From: Gyromitra esculenta
Taxonomy: Eukaryota > Ascomycota > Pezizomycetes > Pezizales > Discinaceae
Assembly: GCA_038503075.1 (NCBI GenBank)
Contig: JBCAML010000018.1
Coordinates: 1,426,001 to 1,490,000, forward strand
Length of the DNA stretch: 64,000 nt
Direction of reading: 5' to 3'
This document shows, one piece after another, positions 1 to 12,000 of the stretch (position 1 is its first letter; the number at the start of each line of letters is the position of its first letter). The position numbers were made by a program, and so were the translations under genes. Below the pieces are notes generated by a model, which saw only the letters and a program-made list of their open reading frames with translations, had not been told where the DNA came from and made no database searches.

Positions 1-352
1 AGGGATTAGTGGTTGTTGTGTCGTACCGGTGTTCCTTTCGTTTCTTTAGGTTTTTGTTATCATGAGTCAGGTCTTTGTCATCGGAGGAGTTGAATTGCGA
101 TATATAAGCGAAGGGAATCCCCCTCTTGTTGTGCTCTTCTTTTTCTTTCCTTAAGCAACGTCTTCTATTGAACACTCATTGTATCCTACGAATACAACCT
201 CAGGTTACACCTCGTAATCTTTCGCTGTCGCCGTCTTCAAGTCCTCATAACTTGAACCACTCGTAGAGCCTGTAGAATCTTCGCACACTCTCCTGTCGTT
301 GGTTTCTCGTTCAAGTAGCACAGCTCATCTCGGGGGATACCTGAGAGCTTGA
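1..352 (+). repeat. Diverged TATA-bearing repeat, copy 1 (left inverted arm)
   Basis: This arm runs in from the window edge and matches, in reverse complement, about 1641-1980. The two agree over several blocks: the TCTTTGTCATCG block, a TATATAAGCG box at 101-110, the CTTAAGCAACGTC block and a shared GGGGGATACCTGAGAGCTTG end. By eye they are roughly three quarters identical. The TATA box followed by a leader-like segment resembles a retrotransposon LTR or a mobile promoter repeat. No clear LTR termini, primer-binding site or target duplication was found, so the class is open. Confidence 0.5.
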
Positions 353-1335
353 CGAGAATCTCGCTCCTTGAGATTGCTATCTGCAACACAATACACAGGC
401 GCAAGTCCTAACTGCTTCTTATGAACCGCTAAAAGATAACCGTAGGGTTCAAAGTAGGGATCGAGCAAAGTTCCGTGAAGAACTTCCAATAGTAAGGTTT
501 TAATAACTAACGCCAAAGCGCCTTGCTAAGCGAGATAAAAGTAATTCACAAGTAAAAGAGTAAATTGCACGGAAGTAATTTTGCTAGAAACAATATAATA
601 TTGATAAGGCTCGTTCTTCATCGCTAATGATCCGACTCAGAGTTTACATCCACTGTGAGAGTATTTATAATGCCTCCTCTCTACTATGTTGGGGTATAGT
701 GTGGTGTAGAGGCGCTAACTACTATGGCTACATGAAACCACTTCGCCTAATCTCCATACCCGATACCCCATTGAGTTCCCTGGCCCCGATCTGCGATTCT
801 CTGAGCACAATGCATGTCGGTAACACGGGAGTTACACATTCGTCTTGGTTGCGTTCGTCTCTTTGAGACGATCATTTCGCCTGTCCAAATCATCGTGTAG
901 CATTGCGTTCCCTTATCTCTGTCAGTCTGTAGCTCCGTCAGTTTTGGTCCGATTCACAATCTGTTTGAACCACAGCGAAGCCAGACACTTCCCCTACATA
1001 CCCTCCGGGTCCCATTCCGCCAGACAGTTTTGCTTGACGGCCTAGGGGTTACTTTTGCCCTCCGGGACAGGTCTTTTCTGGTGCTGTCCCCCCTTCTCCA
1101 AATACTATACCTACTGGAAGGATTGGAGGCAGGGTAACAGGCTCCAGTCCTGATCCGGAAGGTGCTAAAGTAGGGTAACTCCAAAGATAGGGTAACTCCA
1201 GGGCCAGGAACTCCTTCAAAAGGTACAGGTATAACAACACACATCTTCGGTCCAACAATTGCTCCCTGAATATATATATGTTTTCTTTTGTCTTCTTCTT
1301 TATCCCAGGCCTGAACCATGCTATTGTACTCTTCT

Positions 1336-1623
1336 CTACAGGCAGGTAACCCATGACCGTGTAGAGCAAACTGTACTCGCAGCCAAATACCATCTACCAA
1401 AGGAATCCCAAGTTGTTTCCCATGAAACTGAACATTCGAGCCTTGAAAAGAAAATGTCTTTCCTATTATTTTTCAGAAAATTACCTATAATGGTATTAAA
1501 ATTAAAAAAACCTTTAATCGCTTCTAAAAGCTCAGGGTTTTCAACAATAGCGATTTTACTGGACACTTTTCTGTGCCAGTGAGGATGCAATTCCAGGATG
1601 TATTCATCAAAGGGTACTCTCAA
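1336..1623 (-). pseudogene. Coding-like fragment, possibly a homing-endonuclease relic
   Basis: This is a 95-codon open frame on minus. It contains a stretch of the form ELHPHW...NPELLEAIKGFF...IIGNFLKN, which loosely resembles the repeat of LAGLIDADG homing endonucleases (a substrate loop followed by a 'LLe.Ik.FF' helix). No LAGLIDADG motif is intact and no start methionine is convincing. The opposite strand also has a coherent-looking frame over 1540-1735. I regard it as decayed element sequence and the family call as weak. Confidence 0.2.
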
Positions 1624-1640
1624 GGAGCAGGGTTTTCCGT

Positions 1641-1980
1641 CAAGCTCTCAGGTATCCCCCAAGATGAGCAGTGCTACTTAAGCGGAAAACTTAGCGACGA
1701 GAGTGTTTACGAGATTCCACAGGCTTTACGATAGGTTCAAGCGAAGTAGACTTGAAGATGACGGCGATGCGAGTTTACGAGGTGTAACCGAGACTTGTAT
1801 TGTAAAATACGAGAGTGTACTATAGAAGACGTTGCTTAAGGAAAGAAGAAGGAAAAGTACAACAAGAGAGAGAATCCCTTCGCTTATATACCAAGTTTCC
1901 AACCCTTTCGATGACAAAGATGTGACTCATTGTAACGGAAATCCAAAGAAACACAAAGAACAATAACACAACACGGCAAC
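1641..1980 (-). repeat. Diverged TATA-bearing repeat, copy 2 (right inverted arm)
   Basis: This is the reverse-complement partner of 1-352, with the TATA-like box at 1881-1890 read on the minus strand. The arms flank about 1.3 kb. The arm is directly upstream, on the minus strand, of a coding-like fragment at 1336-1623. Either the two belonged to one element or two copies inserted in opposite orientation. Confidence 0.5.
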
Positions 1981-2138
1981 CATATATCCACGTATCTAAC
2001 CAACCCACTATACAACCATCCATGAAAGGTACTTGGGAGGAAATCATGCGCTGCATGTCAAAATAAGTGATAGCTTCCGGCATGTTGGCAGGTAGTGGAG
2101 GGCGCTGGTAGGTACTTTTCACGGTTGAGTTCCTCGTT

Positions 2139-2420
2139 AAGCCCTTCAGTATCCCTGAAGGTGAGCAGTGCTACTTAAGCGAGGTAAACAACACGTTCAA
2201 AGTGCGCGGCGTTTCTACAAGTTCTACGAAGGGTTTATCTCAAGGCGAGATAAGTGCAGCGAAGTAAACAGCGGCAGTGAGGGTTCTGAGGTAGAACCGT
2301 GATAGTATTCAGATAATACAAGAGAAGATAACGAGAATGTTGCTTAAGGAAAGAAGAAGAAGAGAAACAAGAACGACCAAAATCCTTCGCTTAAATACCC
2401 CACTTTCCCGTAACACAATC
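2139..2420 (-). repeat. Partial third copy of the TATA-bearing repeat
   Basis: It is in the same orientation as copy 2. It shares the GAGCAGTGCTACTTAAGCG block at 2162-2180 and the GTTGCTTAAGGAAAGAAGAAG block near 2340, then a CGCTTAAATACC segment in place of the TATA box. The middle is strongly diverged. Three copies in 2.4 kb point to a dispersed repeat family rather than one hairpin. Confidence 0.45.
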
Positions 2421-3346
2421 GACAATCAGACAACAACCGAAACGCAACCGAACAACAAAGCCATTATACCCAAACAACCCTTCGCTACTACCAACAACTT
2501 CATCCTAACCCATTACCCGGTTCCATCCGTGAAAGTACTGGAGGTAGGTAGTGGAGGTAGGTAGTGAAGGCAGGTAGTGGTCACAGGCGGGGTAAAACCA
2601 CAATAAAATCAACAAATTAGAGATACCCAGCATGACCAGTAAAATATTCAACCCTAGAGGATATTTAATATATATTCTTTGACTAACATGCTGCCACAAG
2701 TCGCTAGCAAAGCGAAATTAGTTCTATACATGTTCCTTTTCTCGCATGTAGTAGGTGTGCCAGTGGGCAGCGAAGGTTTTTGCAGCTAAGCGAGATTTTC
2801 AAAAAATCCTTAATTGGACTTTGGTAGCAATGCGCCCCCGTAATTGAGGCGGAGAAATGTAGGTTTATCGTAATGCTCTACGATGCTGGCTAATGAGCCA
2901 GTTTGCAAGTTAATGACATAAATGTAGCAAGCGAATGTCTAAATGGAGTGTTTTTGGGGCACGAATGTGGTAAATATGCACATTTCGCAGGGCTTGGTAA
3001 CGAACATATCGCAACGTTTTGCCACAAAACAACACCCGAAAGAATCTCAAGAATCTCATTAGGGCGTATATTCTCTATGTATAGAGATAAAATATTGCCT
3101 CGAAACTCTACGAAAAGGGTTATTAAAGGAGAGGTTACGCTATGAACGACGGAGGGATAGGATGTACCAGGTCTGTGCACCAGATATGCTTTATTTATTT
3201 ATTTTCTTGTCAGAAATGGAATCTGCATCATCTAATTGATTTTCCTTGCACTTGGCGGCTTTTAGAAATATGTTATTGTGGGCGACTGATTATAATGTGT
3301 ATCTCTTTCGTGTGCCCTATGTACAAAGCTTGATACATTCCCCAGA
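2421..3346. other. No gene recognised
   Basis: A short GTAGTGGAGGTAGG tandem lies near 2542-2580. Several open frames under 100 codons occur on both strands, but none has a recognisable domain or a supported splice structure. Confidence 0.5.
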
Positions 3347-3547
3347 TCCTACTATACGTTAGTTGATTCTATTCCTGATCAATTTCCCCAAAATTTACCA
3401 TATAAAATCGCTTACACAGTAGTGCAGGAGGCAGAGCCTACATATATACCCACCATTGAGGTAGAGTGCCCTTTTTGTGGTGGGATTAGTCTAGGGAAGC
3501 TAGTTAATATACCTTGTTCAACTCCTAGAGATTCGCCTATTCTATAA
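3347..3547 (+). pseudogene. Short coding-like exon with a CPFCGG zinc-knuckle-like motif
   Basis: A 66-codon open frame begins just after a CCCCAG acceptor-like site and ends in TAA at 3545. It reads in a protein-like way through PYKIAYTVVQEAEP and VECPFCGG. Only one cysteine pair is present. No matching upstream exon was found, so it may be the last exon of a lost or unrecognised gene. The product is unknown. Confidence 0.2.
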
Positions 3548-3876
3548 ACGGGAAAGGCATCTAGAGGGAATGGAAAGGGAGGGAGAGATGGAAAGGTATC
3601 GAATTTTCTTAACCAAGACTTTGCTGATGTCTTTCCAATACCTTAAACGTTGCAATTGCCTAATGTCTTGCAGAGACTCGATTACCCATGCCTCACACAT
3701 AAATATATTTCTCAGCACAAATGATTCGTTTACTAATTCATTTGCTTGTGGAGGCCGTCGTAGGGTTAGGTTTCTAGGTACTAATGGTATAGCGAGCAAT
3801 TATGTAAGCTCTGCGAAGATAAATATAAAACGCGGGGAAGTTGCCTTAAGAGCATAGCAAACCAACCGTATAAAAT

Positions 3877-5042
3877 ATGGATAGTCCGATTCCGTCAGGC
3901 GCCTACGTTATCCGAGCTAAAGAAAGTTTTTCTGCTCTACAGATCGAAGGGACTGCTTTCTTCAAGTTGTCGTGGGTAATTATTTCCGCACAAGATGAAT
4001 CGAATCACTATGATCGACAGATATGGTGGATTGAACCTCTTCCTGGATATAATCAGGGGGATAATGGCGACAAAGAGGTGGTTTACTCTATTACGAACAC
4101 ATTTAGTGGGAACGCTCTTGGATCGAGAGGTGCAAACGGAGTAAGAAGTACTAAAAATATTCTAGGAAAAGAAACTGACGCGTCCTTTAGGAAAAGTGGG
4201 ATTTTAATGGAGGGATCAAGATCTCGTCTTGTGAAGCAAATGGGGCGCCCTGGCAGGGCTGGAAGATCCAAAGAGTTGAGGCTAGAAAATTTGGCGGGTA
4301 AGCTATCTAATACTCTAACGAAATTTGTTATTAGGGAGCTAGCTGCTTAGGCATTTTGTATCCTAGAACCTACTATGCTCTGATAAGCGTGGAAAACAGC
4401 TATCGGATCGATCACCATAACTCTACTTGCTTCGCCCAAAAATACGTTCCTGAACGTATGCAGCAGTGCTGGGAACTTGTTGCTCCTACAGTTGTCTTTC
4501 CTTGCGGATGGTTTCAGATCCAAAATTTACAAACTCGATCTCTTCTCAGCCATACCTACCTCTCAGTCCCGCCAGTTCTCCTAGATCCCCCTTCCAATCA
4601 GTTGCCAACCCAGTACCGAGAAGGCTGGGATACCCAATGGAGCTTAGTTCGCACGCAGAGTTATGCTAAAAATTCTCCATGTACCACTGGACCAAACACA
4701 TGGTGCCTTAGGAATCGGCTTACAAAAGCCTTTCTCGCTAACACTACGTATACATTAGGGGATGAATTTAAGCATGAGATCACTGCATGGGAATCAAACC
4801 TTCTAGATCCTTCTCGCACGGACGCCGACGTGTTTATGCATGGCATTGATATCGCTAGATATACATGGAGACTTGAACTAGATTTAAGTCGCAACTGGAA
4901 AATCATGAATTATGGCACATCTGGTTTTTTAAAGCCAGTCCTTGTGCAGAAGATCAATAGCGGATCTGGGTTGGTTTGTGGCAATGGCATCCGCCAAAAT
5001 AGTAGTTGGGTCTTCATGTATGTATTTCCAGTATCCACCTAA
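3877..5042 (+). CDS. Beta-trefoil/lectin-like protein, tandem copy 1 (intact)
   Basis: Predicted exons are 3877-4140, 4191-4297 and 4367-5042, giving 348 aa without interruption. Introns are 50 and 69 bp with GTAAGA/GTAAGC donors and CTGAC/CTAAC branch-like boxes. The protein opens with PSGAYVIR and carries repeated Q-x-W-type motifs (QIWWIEPLP near residue 48, APWQGWKI near 108, QQCWELV near 156, TWRLELD near the end). These are the kind of repeats found in ricin-B-like beta-trefoil carbohydrate-binding folds. There is no signal peptide or membrane segment, so a cytosolic lectin-like role is plausible, and the ligand is unknown. Two paralogues follow in tandem. The fold call is inferred from motif spacing only. 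Confidence 0.7.
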
Positions 5043-5826
5043 GTCCCATTCTATAGGGAAACGCTAAAATTTGGTCCAATTTACAGATTGCCATCTACCA
5101 AAACATCACATAAGGTGCGCATTACATAACTGAACTTCCTGGCAATAGTGGTAGTATTTTGTTGAATACCTTTGTGCTGAAATAACTAAAGCCATTAACC
5201 CCAACGCAAACTACAGTCTTAGTACGAACAACTGGTATAGATTGCAATGTATAGATAAACCAATGATAGCAAGAAAGATATACCAGGTTTAGAGGCAGAA
5301 CCTATACGTAGATCAAAGCTTGCGGTGTTAATAGACTGTGGTCGACCACCAAGGGTTGGTACTGGTATTAAGATATATCTCTGTGCTACATGTATACGTA
5401 GCTATATTTGTCTTTTCTGATAGTCTCACCACTAGCCTCGACCCGGCAACCCCTACTTTCTAGTAACTTGTAGCTACTAGTATACGTAGTTGGTACAACA
5501 TAAAGAAGTGGTGCGAATCGTTTGCTAACAAGTATCAAGCTTAACCTTCTAGAACGAGGCTCTGTTATCGGTATACTGAACTTGAACTTGAGTTAACTTA
5601 TGACTTAAAACTTTCAGAATTCATGTTTAAAATACGTGAAATTTGCTTAATATCGTGTGATAACTATAACTGTATAGAAATTTTCTCTAAATAACCAACT
5701 CAATGTTACGTAAGCGGAGGGGTAGAATAAAAAGTGGGGGCGTTGCTCCAGGAGCACTTCAGAGAGAACAAGACGGAACCTTTACGAGATCATCCAATTG
5801 CAACTCGAACTCAGGTGAACACAGAT
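5043..5826. other. Spacer between lectin-like copies 1 and 2
   Basis: AT-rich with repeated TATACGTAG-type words around 5390-5490. No gene is seen. The last ~130 bp should hold the copy 2 promoter. Confidence 0.5.
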
Positions 5827-7105
5827 ATGGAGAGCCAGATCCCTTTAGGTGCCTACGTTATCCGCCATAAGAAAACATCATGTGTTCTGTTTATTCAAGA
5901 TAATCCCTTCGAATTTTACTCTTGGACTATTCTTACTGAGCAAGACGAGAATAAATATCGCGATCAGCAGATATGGTGGATTGAGCCACTCCCTAACGGC
6001 GGTGAGGAGACGACTTACTCTATCACAAATGCATCTAGCAGAAAGTCACTGGGTTTAAGGGCAGGTAATGGAACAAAAGGTACTGGAAGTATTCCCTAGT
6101 TCTAGCAGGAACAAGCAACTGATTCATCCGTGATTAAAAGAAAATTTCGGGGATGCGTTGCATGTCTCGGCTTCTCAAGCGAATGGGGCTCCTTGGCAAG
6201 GGTGGAAGATTCGGAAAGTTCAGGATAGTGAAGGTGAGTAAGTTATGCCTCCTGTTCTAATCAAGTTATTATTTTATGTATCACTAATCGATCACTTTCT
6301 AAGAACCTACTATCACATGATAAGTGTTGATAATGACTACTTTCTGGACTTGAAATATGAACATAAAACCGGGAAAAATTGGTGCTGCGCCCAAGAAAAC
6401 ATCCCTGGACGTAAAGAGCAATACTGGGAGCTTGTAGTTCCCAAGGTCGCCTTTCCATGTGGATGGTTTCGAATACAGAGTTCAGAAACTAGAGAGCTTT
6501 TAAGCCATACCTATCTCTCGACCCCGCCAATCCTAGTGAATCCTTCTATCCTTTCAAACCCTAGTCCTACTACATCATCAACTCATTATCGCGAAGATTG
6601 GGGCACCCAATGGACCTTAGTCTATGCACAGAGCTATGCTCCTAAGACTTCGTGTACTACAGGAACAAATACATGGTGCATCAGAAATCGACTCACAAAA
6701 GGTTTTCTCTGCAATATCACAGAAAATCCGAGAGATATAGCCAAGTCCGGAATAGCTGCATGGGAATCGCAACTTGTGCGTGGTGGTGAGTTTAGGGCTG
6801 GTATTAATATTCCCGAATACACTTGGAAACTAGAATTAGATTCAAATCACAACTGGAAAATCATAAGCCATCATAAATCACACTTGCTTGAGCATGTCGA
6901 AGCACTTGGTGGCGGGTCCCAAGTAATATGTCTCAACAGGAGAGTTACCGGAAGTAAGAGTTGGGTTCTCGTGTGCGTATATTCAATAAATTCCTCTCTA
7001 CTTAGGAGGATCCTAATGCTGAACTCTAGGTATAGATCTTCGGTCGCTGATTGCAAGGCTTTAAGTGAGGTAGATTTGTCCCACTTAAGCTTACTAAACG
7101 AATGA
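5827..7105 (+). CDS. Beta-trefoil/lectin-like protein, tandem copy 2
   Basis: Predicted exons are 5827-6079, 6141-6237 and 6304-7105, giving 383 aa. Exon phases match copy 1. The second donor is GTAAGT at 6238, not the nearer GTGAGT, because only the former keeps the TYYHMIS frame that aligns with the paralogues. The first donor, GTACTG at 6080, is less certain. The same domain plan is present: PLGAYVIR, QQIWWIEPLP, APWQGWKI, EQYWELV, TWKLELD. Compared with copy 1 it has a longer C-terminal tail after SKSWVLV (about 40 residues), perhaps from loss of an ancestral stop. An in-frame ORF extends upstream to 5734, but the ATG at 5827 aligns with the other copies. Confidence 0.65.
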
Positions 7106-7829
7106 CCTTTAGTTGTTCTGAACTCCTTTTTTCTGAAATAAATGTAGCTGATGCTGGTGGTACGTGCTAGGGCGCCCCACCAGCGTATATCCGAACAAAT
7201 TCACAGGGAGTCTAGAAACTACGGCGGCAGCAAGCTACTGAATCGGGGCTGGGCGCGAGACTATTTACAAACGACATTTACAGATAATTAAGGCTTGTGG
7301 ATTATACGGAGAGTTGATATCGATAAGAATTTGGGGTTTATTTAATTTGCTCATTCCTTTTTCGAGTAAAAATGAACGATATGTATCAAATTCATCGTTC
7401 GATATGTACGTTATACTGAGTTCGTGAAGACTGGGCACTGGGCGAAACAAACGGCAGAAAACACTGTTGTCTCTTTAATCTATATAATTATAGATATTCC
7501 TTGGCTTTGACACGCGTACGGTTGCATTTTTGAAAAGGTTGAAGTTTATCGTGGGAAGAAAAACGTCTTGGCGTTGCTTTAGGCAGGAACCAACATGCCT
7601 TACTAATCCTGGGCTAAATGGGTGGCCTTAAGCTAAACTATAATTGGTATTTGCTTGGCAGATCTTCTTCATGTTAGTTTCTTTGTTCGTCTTTTATACT
7701 GTAGGTATCACCAGCATCAACTCTACCACGAGAGTAGTTACGTAATCATCGAGGACATCAGTCAAATACTAGTGCAAACCGTACTGACGACCTGTTCACA
7801 GCATAGCTACCTAGTCACGTATATACGAC
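7106..7829. other. Spacer between lectin-like copies 2 and 3
   Basis: No gene is supported. A minus-strand 61-codon open frame at 7265-7450 has no recognisable features. Confidence 0.5.
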
Positions 7830-9014
7830 ATGGAAATACCTACAGGTGCCTGCGTTATCAGAAACAAAAAGACGTCCGCCGTTGTGACAATCAAAGATGC
7901 TTCTTTCTCGAGTTGGTCCTGGGTAATTGCTTCTGAGCAAAACGAAAACGAGCTCCGTGATCAACAGATATGGTGGATCGAGTTACTCCCTGACAATGGA
8001 GACGACGAAGAGCCGGCCTATTCCATTACGAGTGTATCTAGTGGGAAGGCTCTCGGTCTGAGGGGTGGGAACGGCACAGAAGGCACTAAAACCACCCCAC
8101 AGCCTATCTAAACAGGAAACTAATATCTCTCACCCTAAAAGCGCACTCTAGTTTAGGAACATATGTCACAGCTTCTCCAGAAAGTGGAGCGCCCTGGCAG
8201 AAATGGAAGCTCAGAAAAAGCCAGAATACCGGTAATGAGTAAGCGATACGCAATCTCCTATAACTAGCAAACCTCCACATTAAGTCTTCTATGTAGCTGC
8301 AAACACTAGAGATGCTAATTAATCACCTCCAACCTAAGATTTCAACGAACTATAACAAGTGTCCACAATGACTGTTTGCTCGGTATTCCTGATGAGGGAA
8401 CACAATGGTGCCTCAGTCAGCCACGCACAGCTAAACGCTTGCAGCAATGCTGGGAGTTTGTGGTCCCAAAAGTAGTCTTTCCCTGCGGATGGCTCCAAAT
8501 ACAGAATTCAAGGACAGGAACCCTTTTAAGCCAGACGTATCTCTCAAACCCGCCTATCCTCTTGGATCCTCCCTCCACTAAGCTGCCAACTAAGCGTCGC
8601 GAAAGCTGGAACATCCAGTAGACTTTGATTTACGCAAAAAGCTATGCGCCCAGTGCTTCTTTCACCACGGGGATAAACACATGGCTCATTAGAAACAGGC
8701 TTACAAAAGGTTTCCTTAGTAATACAACGCCAAAGACTGGAATAACCGGATGGGAATCGCATCTTCTGTCTTCTGCAGAGAGCAACGTCCTTAAATCTGA
8801 CATTGACATTGCAGCATATACATGGAAGCTTGACCTAGACTCGGACCGCAACTGGAACATCATAAGTCACAAAAACTCCTGTTTATTGGCTCAGATACCC
8901 CAAAGTGATGGTACTCCGGGGATCTTTGCTGATAGGAAGGTCGCACAAAACGGGAGTTGGATTCTTACGTACGTTTACCTAATAGTTATTCTCCTCTTCG
9001 GTAGAAAATGCTAA
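7830..9014 (+). pseudogene. Beta-trefoil/lectin-like protein, tandem copy 3 (broken)
   Basis: The ancestral exons map to 7830-8082, 8157-8238 and 8339-9014. Exon 1 is exactly as long as in copy 2 (253 nt) and exon 3 exactly as long as in copy 1 (676 nt). Two lesions are visible. The first intron begins GC (8083) where copy 2 has GT. An in-frame TAG at 8619-8621 replaces the tryptophan of the paralogues' 'TQW' motif, a G-to-A change of the type RIP produces. The frame downstream is otherwise open to 9014 (TWKLDLD, GSWILTYV), so the stop is probably recent. A GC donor can still splice, so the stop is the stronger evidence of loss. Confidence 0.7.
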
Positions 9015-12000
9015 GACCAAAAATCTTGGGTCATAGGTCCCCAAACGAGGTGTGTACTTAATACTTCCAAATTTAACCTCCAATTTTGCAATTCTTTCAT
9101 TTTACAATAACTGATATTAACCACATCAGGGCGATCCACCACCTTATGGCCAGTGAGTTGAAAGGAACCTAGGAGTGTAAACGGATGGTGTTTTATGTTT
9201 TATTATATTTGTTTCTCTTGTTGATGAGCACCGCGGCTTAATTCTCCTAGTAGTTGGGTCTATTCCTTCCTTGTAATGAATGAATGAAGGATAGGCTTAT
9301 ACGCTCAATGATTATCACCATTGCAACATTTGCGAGCTGTAGTCACGTGATGAGCTATTGACCCTCTATACTTATTAGTGAGGAAATAAACCGCCGTGAT
9401 TAGTATTCTGTTTCTTGAAAATGGCTAACTCAAACACTCCTTTGGGGTAATTAATGGTGAGTATTTTTATAGTCTAAGCAGCGTAGCTCTGACACTGCGC
9501 ACTTTAAGAGTGGGGATAGCGTAGTGAGCAAAAGGTAATTATATGTATTTCAGGCCATAGCGACGAAATATCGCAGTTGATGAAATTTGTTGTGACGCTA
9601 GTATAAAGGGAGTAAATGCTAGCACTAAGGCGGTTTAAGCTGGCCACTTTTCTTGCTTTTTACCTATGTAAATACCCGCTAGCGCTAAAACTAATTTCGC
9701 CAAATATTAATCCAGTGGTTCGGGAGAGTATAAGCCGAGCGGTACAACTCTCCCTGCGTCCGATAACTGATGTTGGCCTAGTGTAAACCTCAGAGGTCGC
9801 TGTATTATGGGTAAATTGGCGACTGCTTGAACCTCGTAGAGACCAGTAGCCTAGTATATATTCCTAGTTTATATTTGGATCCAGATGATCTACCAAAGTT
9901 TTAAATTACAGCTAGAGATCGCGTTTCCTTTCTGAGATCGAGAACTACTGTAGTAGTTATCATCGTACTAAGTGGTTAAGATTTTGTATCGTCCTCATCA
10001 ACGAGTATGCGGTTCCGGTCACTGCGGGGGCTTCATTAAATAAATATGCCTATTGCAAACAAAAATAGCTACATAGTAGCTTTCGCAAAGCCCTGTCGAC
10101 TCACCTGCAACCTGTTGATGGTAAATTAAATAGTTGTAGCACGAGCTAGGAACCGGTAAACAAAAAGAGAGGAAACTCATAGAAACACCAAGATACTAAC
10201 CGCTTTATATAACTGCCCTCTATAGAAATTATACCCTCAATCCGCTAGCAGTCGTGCTCAGCAGATCTAGAGAGAGCAGTGCCAAAGCTTTCTAGTCAAG
10301 GTTCATGGCATGTACGAAATGGTGTTTGTGGTAGCAGTGCCTCAGTCTTTTAAAGATCTCTGATTCAGGCATATTGGCCTCTCCGCATCCTTCCCAAATT
10401 AGCTCTGGTAGGGCGGGTGTTCGCGGAATTTTATGGAGGTACTACGGATAAAAAATGTCGATTATAGTGTCCCTAGTCTAGCTATAGTAGAACAGATAGA
10501 TTCTTCGCCTCCCAAGCTGGGAAGTATATGCGGTGGCTCAGTCGCTCTGCCTCCATACCTTTGTAGGATCTCAATCGTTTCTCTAAACGCAATGTGGCTT
10601 GACCATATATGTCTGGATTTGGAAGGCGAGAATCTCCAGTCCAATTACAAGGGATAAGCTTTGAATTTAAATTTGCCGGATGAAATAACAAATAAATAAA
10701 TAAATAAATAAATCACAAGGGATAGGTTGCAGTCTTTACGCCACGCATACCAAACAGATAAGTGATAGTTTATGACGTTACTAAGAAAACTCTATCTACC
10801 ATGTGAAGTTAGTGCATGCGCATACCTAAACAGAAGTGTTTGATCATGGGTATAGGTAGCCTTGAATATAACCTAGCTGCAGGATATCGTGGAACGTACG
10901 TCCGAGTTAGAGGAGTCCAATTCTTGGCGCCAAGGCTATTGGTGTTTACACGTCTTTCCTTGCAGTAATTATCACGAGGCTTGTAGGAAAGATATATTGA
11001 TGCTAGAAGCTGAAGTAAAGCTAGAGAGAATATTATGTCATCTGATTTGGGAAACTGTTAGTTCTTAGTTTAGTTGTTACTAACGGAAACACTTATGTTT
11101 ACTAGTCTCTCGAAACACATTGCAGCCAAACTTGAGAAGCTTGCTAACTTACTTTAGAGCAAGCTTAACAAGGCAGGTGCACTACGCATTCGTACGGTCA
11201 ATTTTTGAGCCTTTATTGTGGCAATTGATGAGGTATGAATTGACATCAGTGGTACTGGTGAGAGAGTTGGTCGACTATTCTAATGTGAATCCCTAAGACT
11301 TCCGTGTCCTGTATTCCATAGATGATCACGAGACTTCTGATGGAGAATCATAGTACTGGATTCTAGCAAATTGAGCTGTATAGTTACTGGATTCCAGGAT
11401 TACCCACTCTTACACGATGTCGGGCGCCCACTGCTGGCAAAAGGAGATGAAGGTTGTAAATGTGGGGGCAAACTTCGGCAAAACGATCCCTGGCTCGTGA
11501 CACAATTGCAATTGCGTAAGCTATATCTTTCCCGTTGCTATATAGTTTTATTTTATTGTATTATTTTTCTTCCTACATATAGGCCTACATCGAAACTGAT
11601 CGACTCTTCGCGGAGTGGGTTGCTGATTGCTAGGAAGTTATGCTAGATCTCATACATTTGATATTCTTCCTTACCATTTAACTCTCCAAGAATGTTATTA
11701 GGCTCAGGTGTATGATCGGATACGTGTATAGAGAAGGGTTTACCAATCCACTAGCTAGCTAACATTTATCCTGGAATAAAATTTCATCGGTACATATACA
11801 CATAGTCCACAGATATTCGAATATTCATTCTATCGATATCCTTAGGATCGGGTAAAAGCCTTACTTAAGGTATGTGGTCCACTAAATACAATAAATAATA
11901 TCTACTATTACTCGCATGTGCATGGATCATATGCTAATCCTCTTCTAACTACCATAAACTGACCTCTTATAGTCGATCTACTTGGGAGATTACAACAGCC

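Noticed and set aside
3542..3857. Overlapping frames on both strands, one retroelement-like in feel (QDIRQLQRLRYWKD)
   Set aside because: No reverse transcriptase, integrase or gag motif could be identified, and neither strand is clearly favoured.
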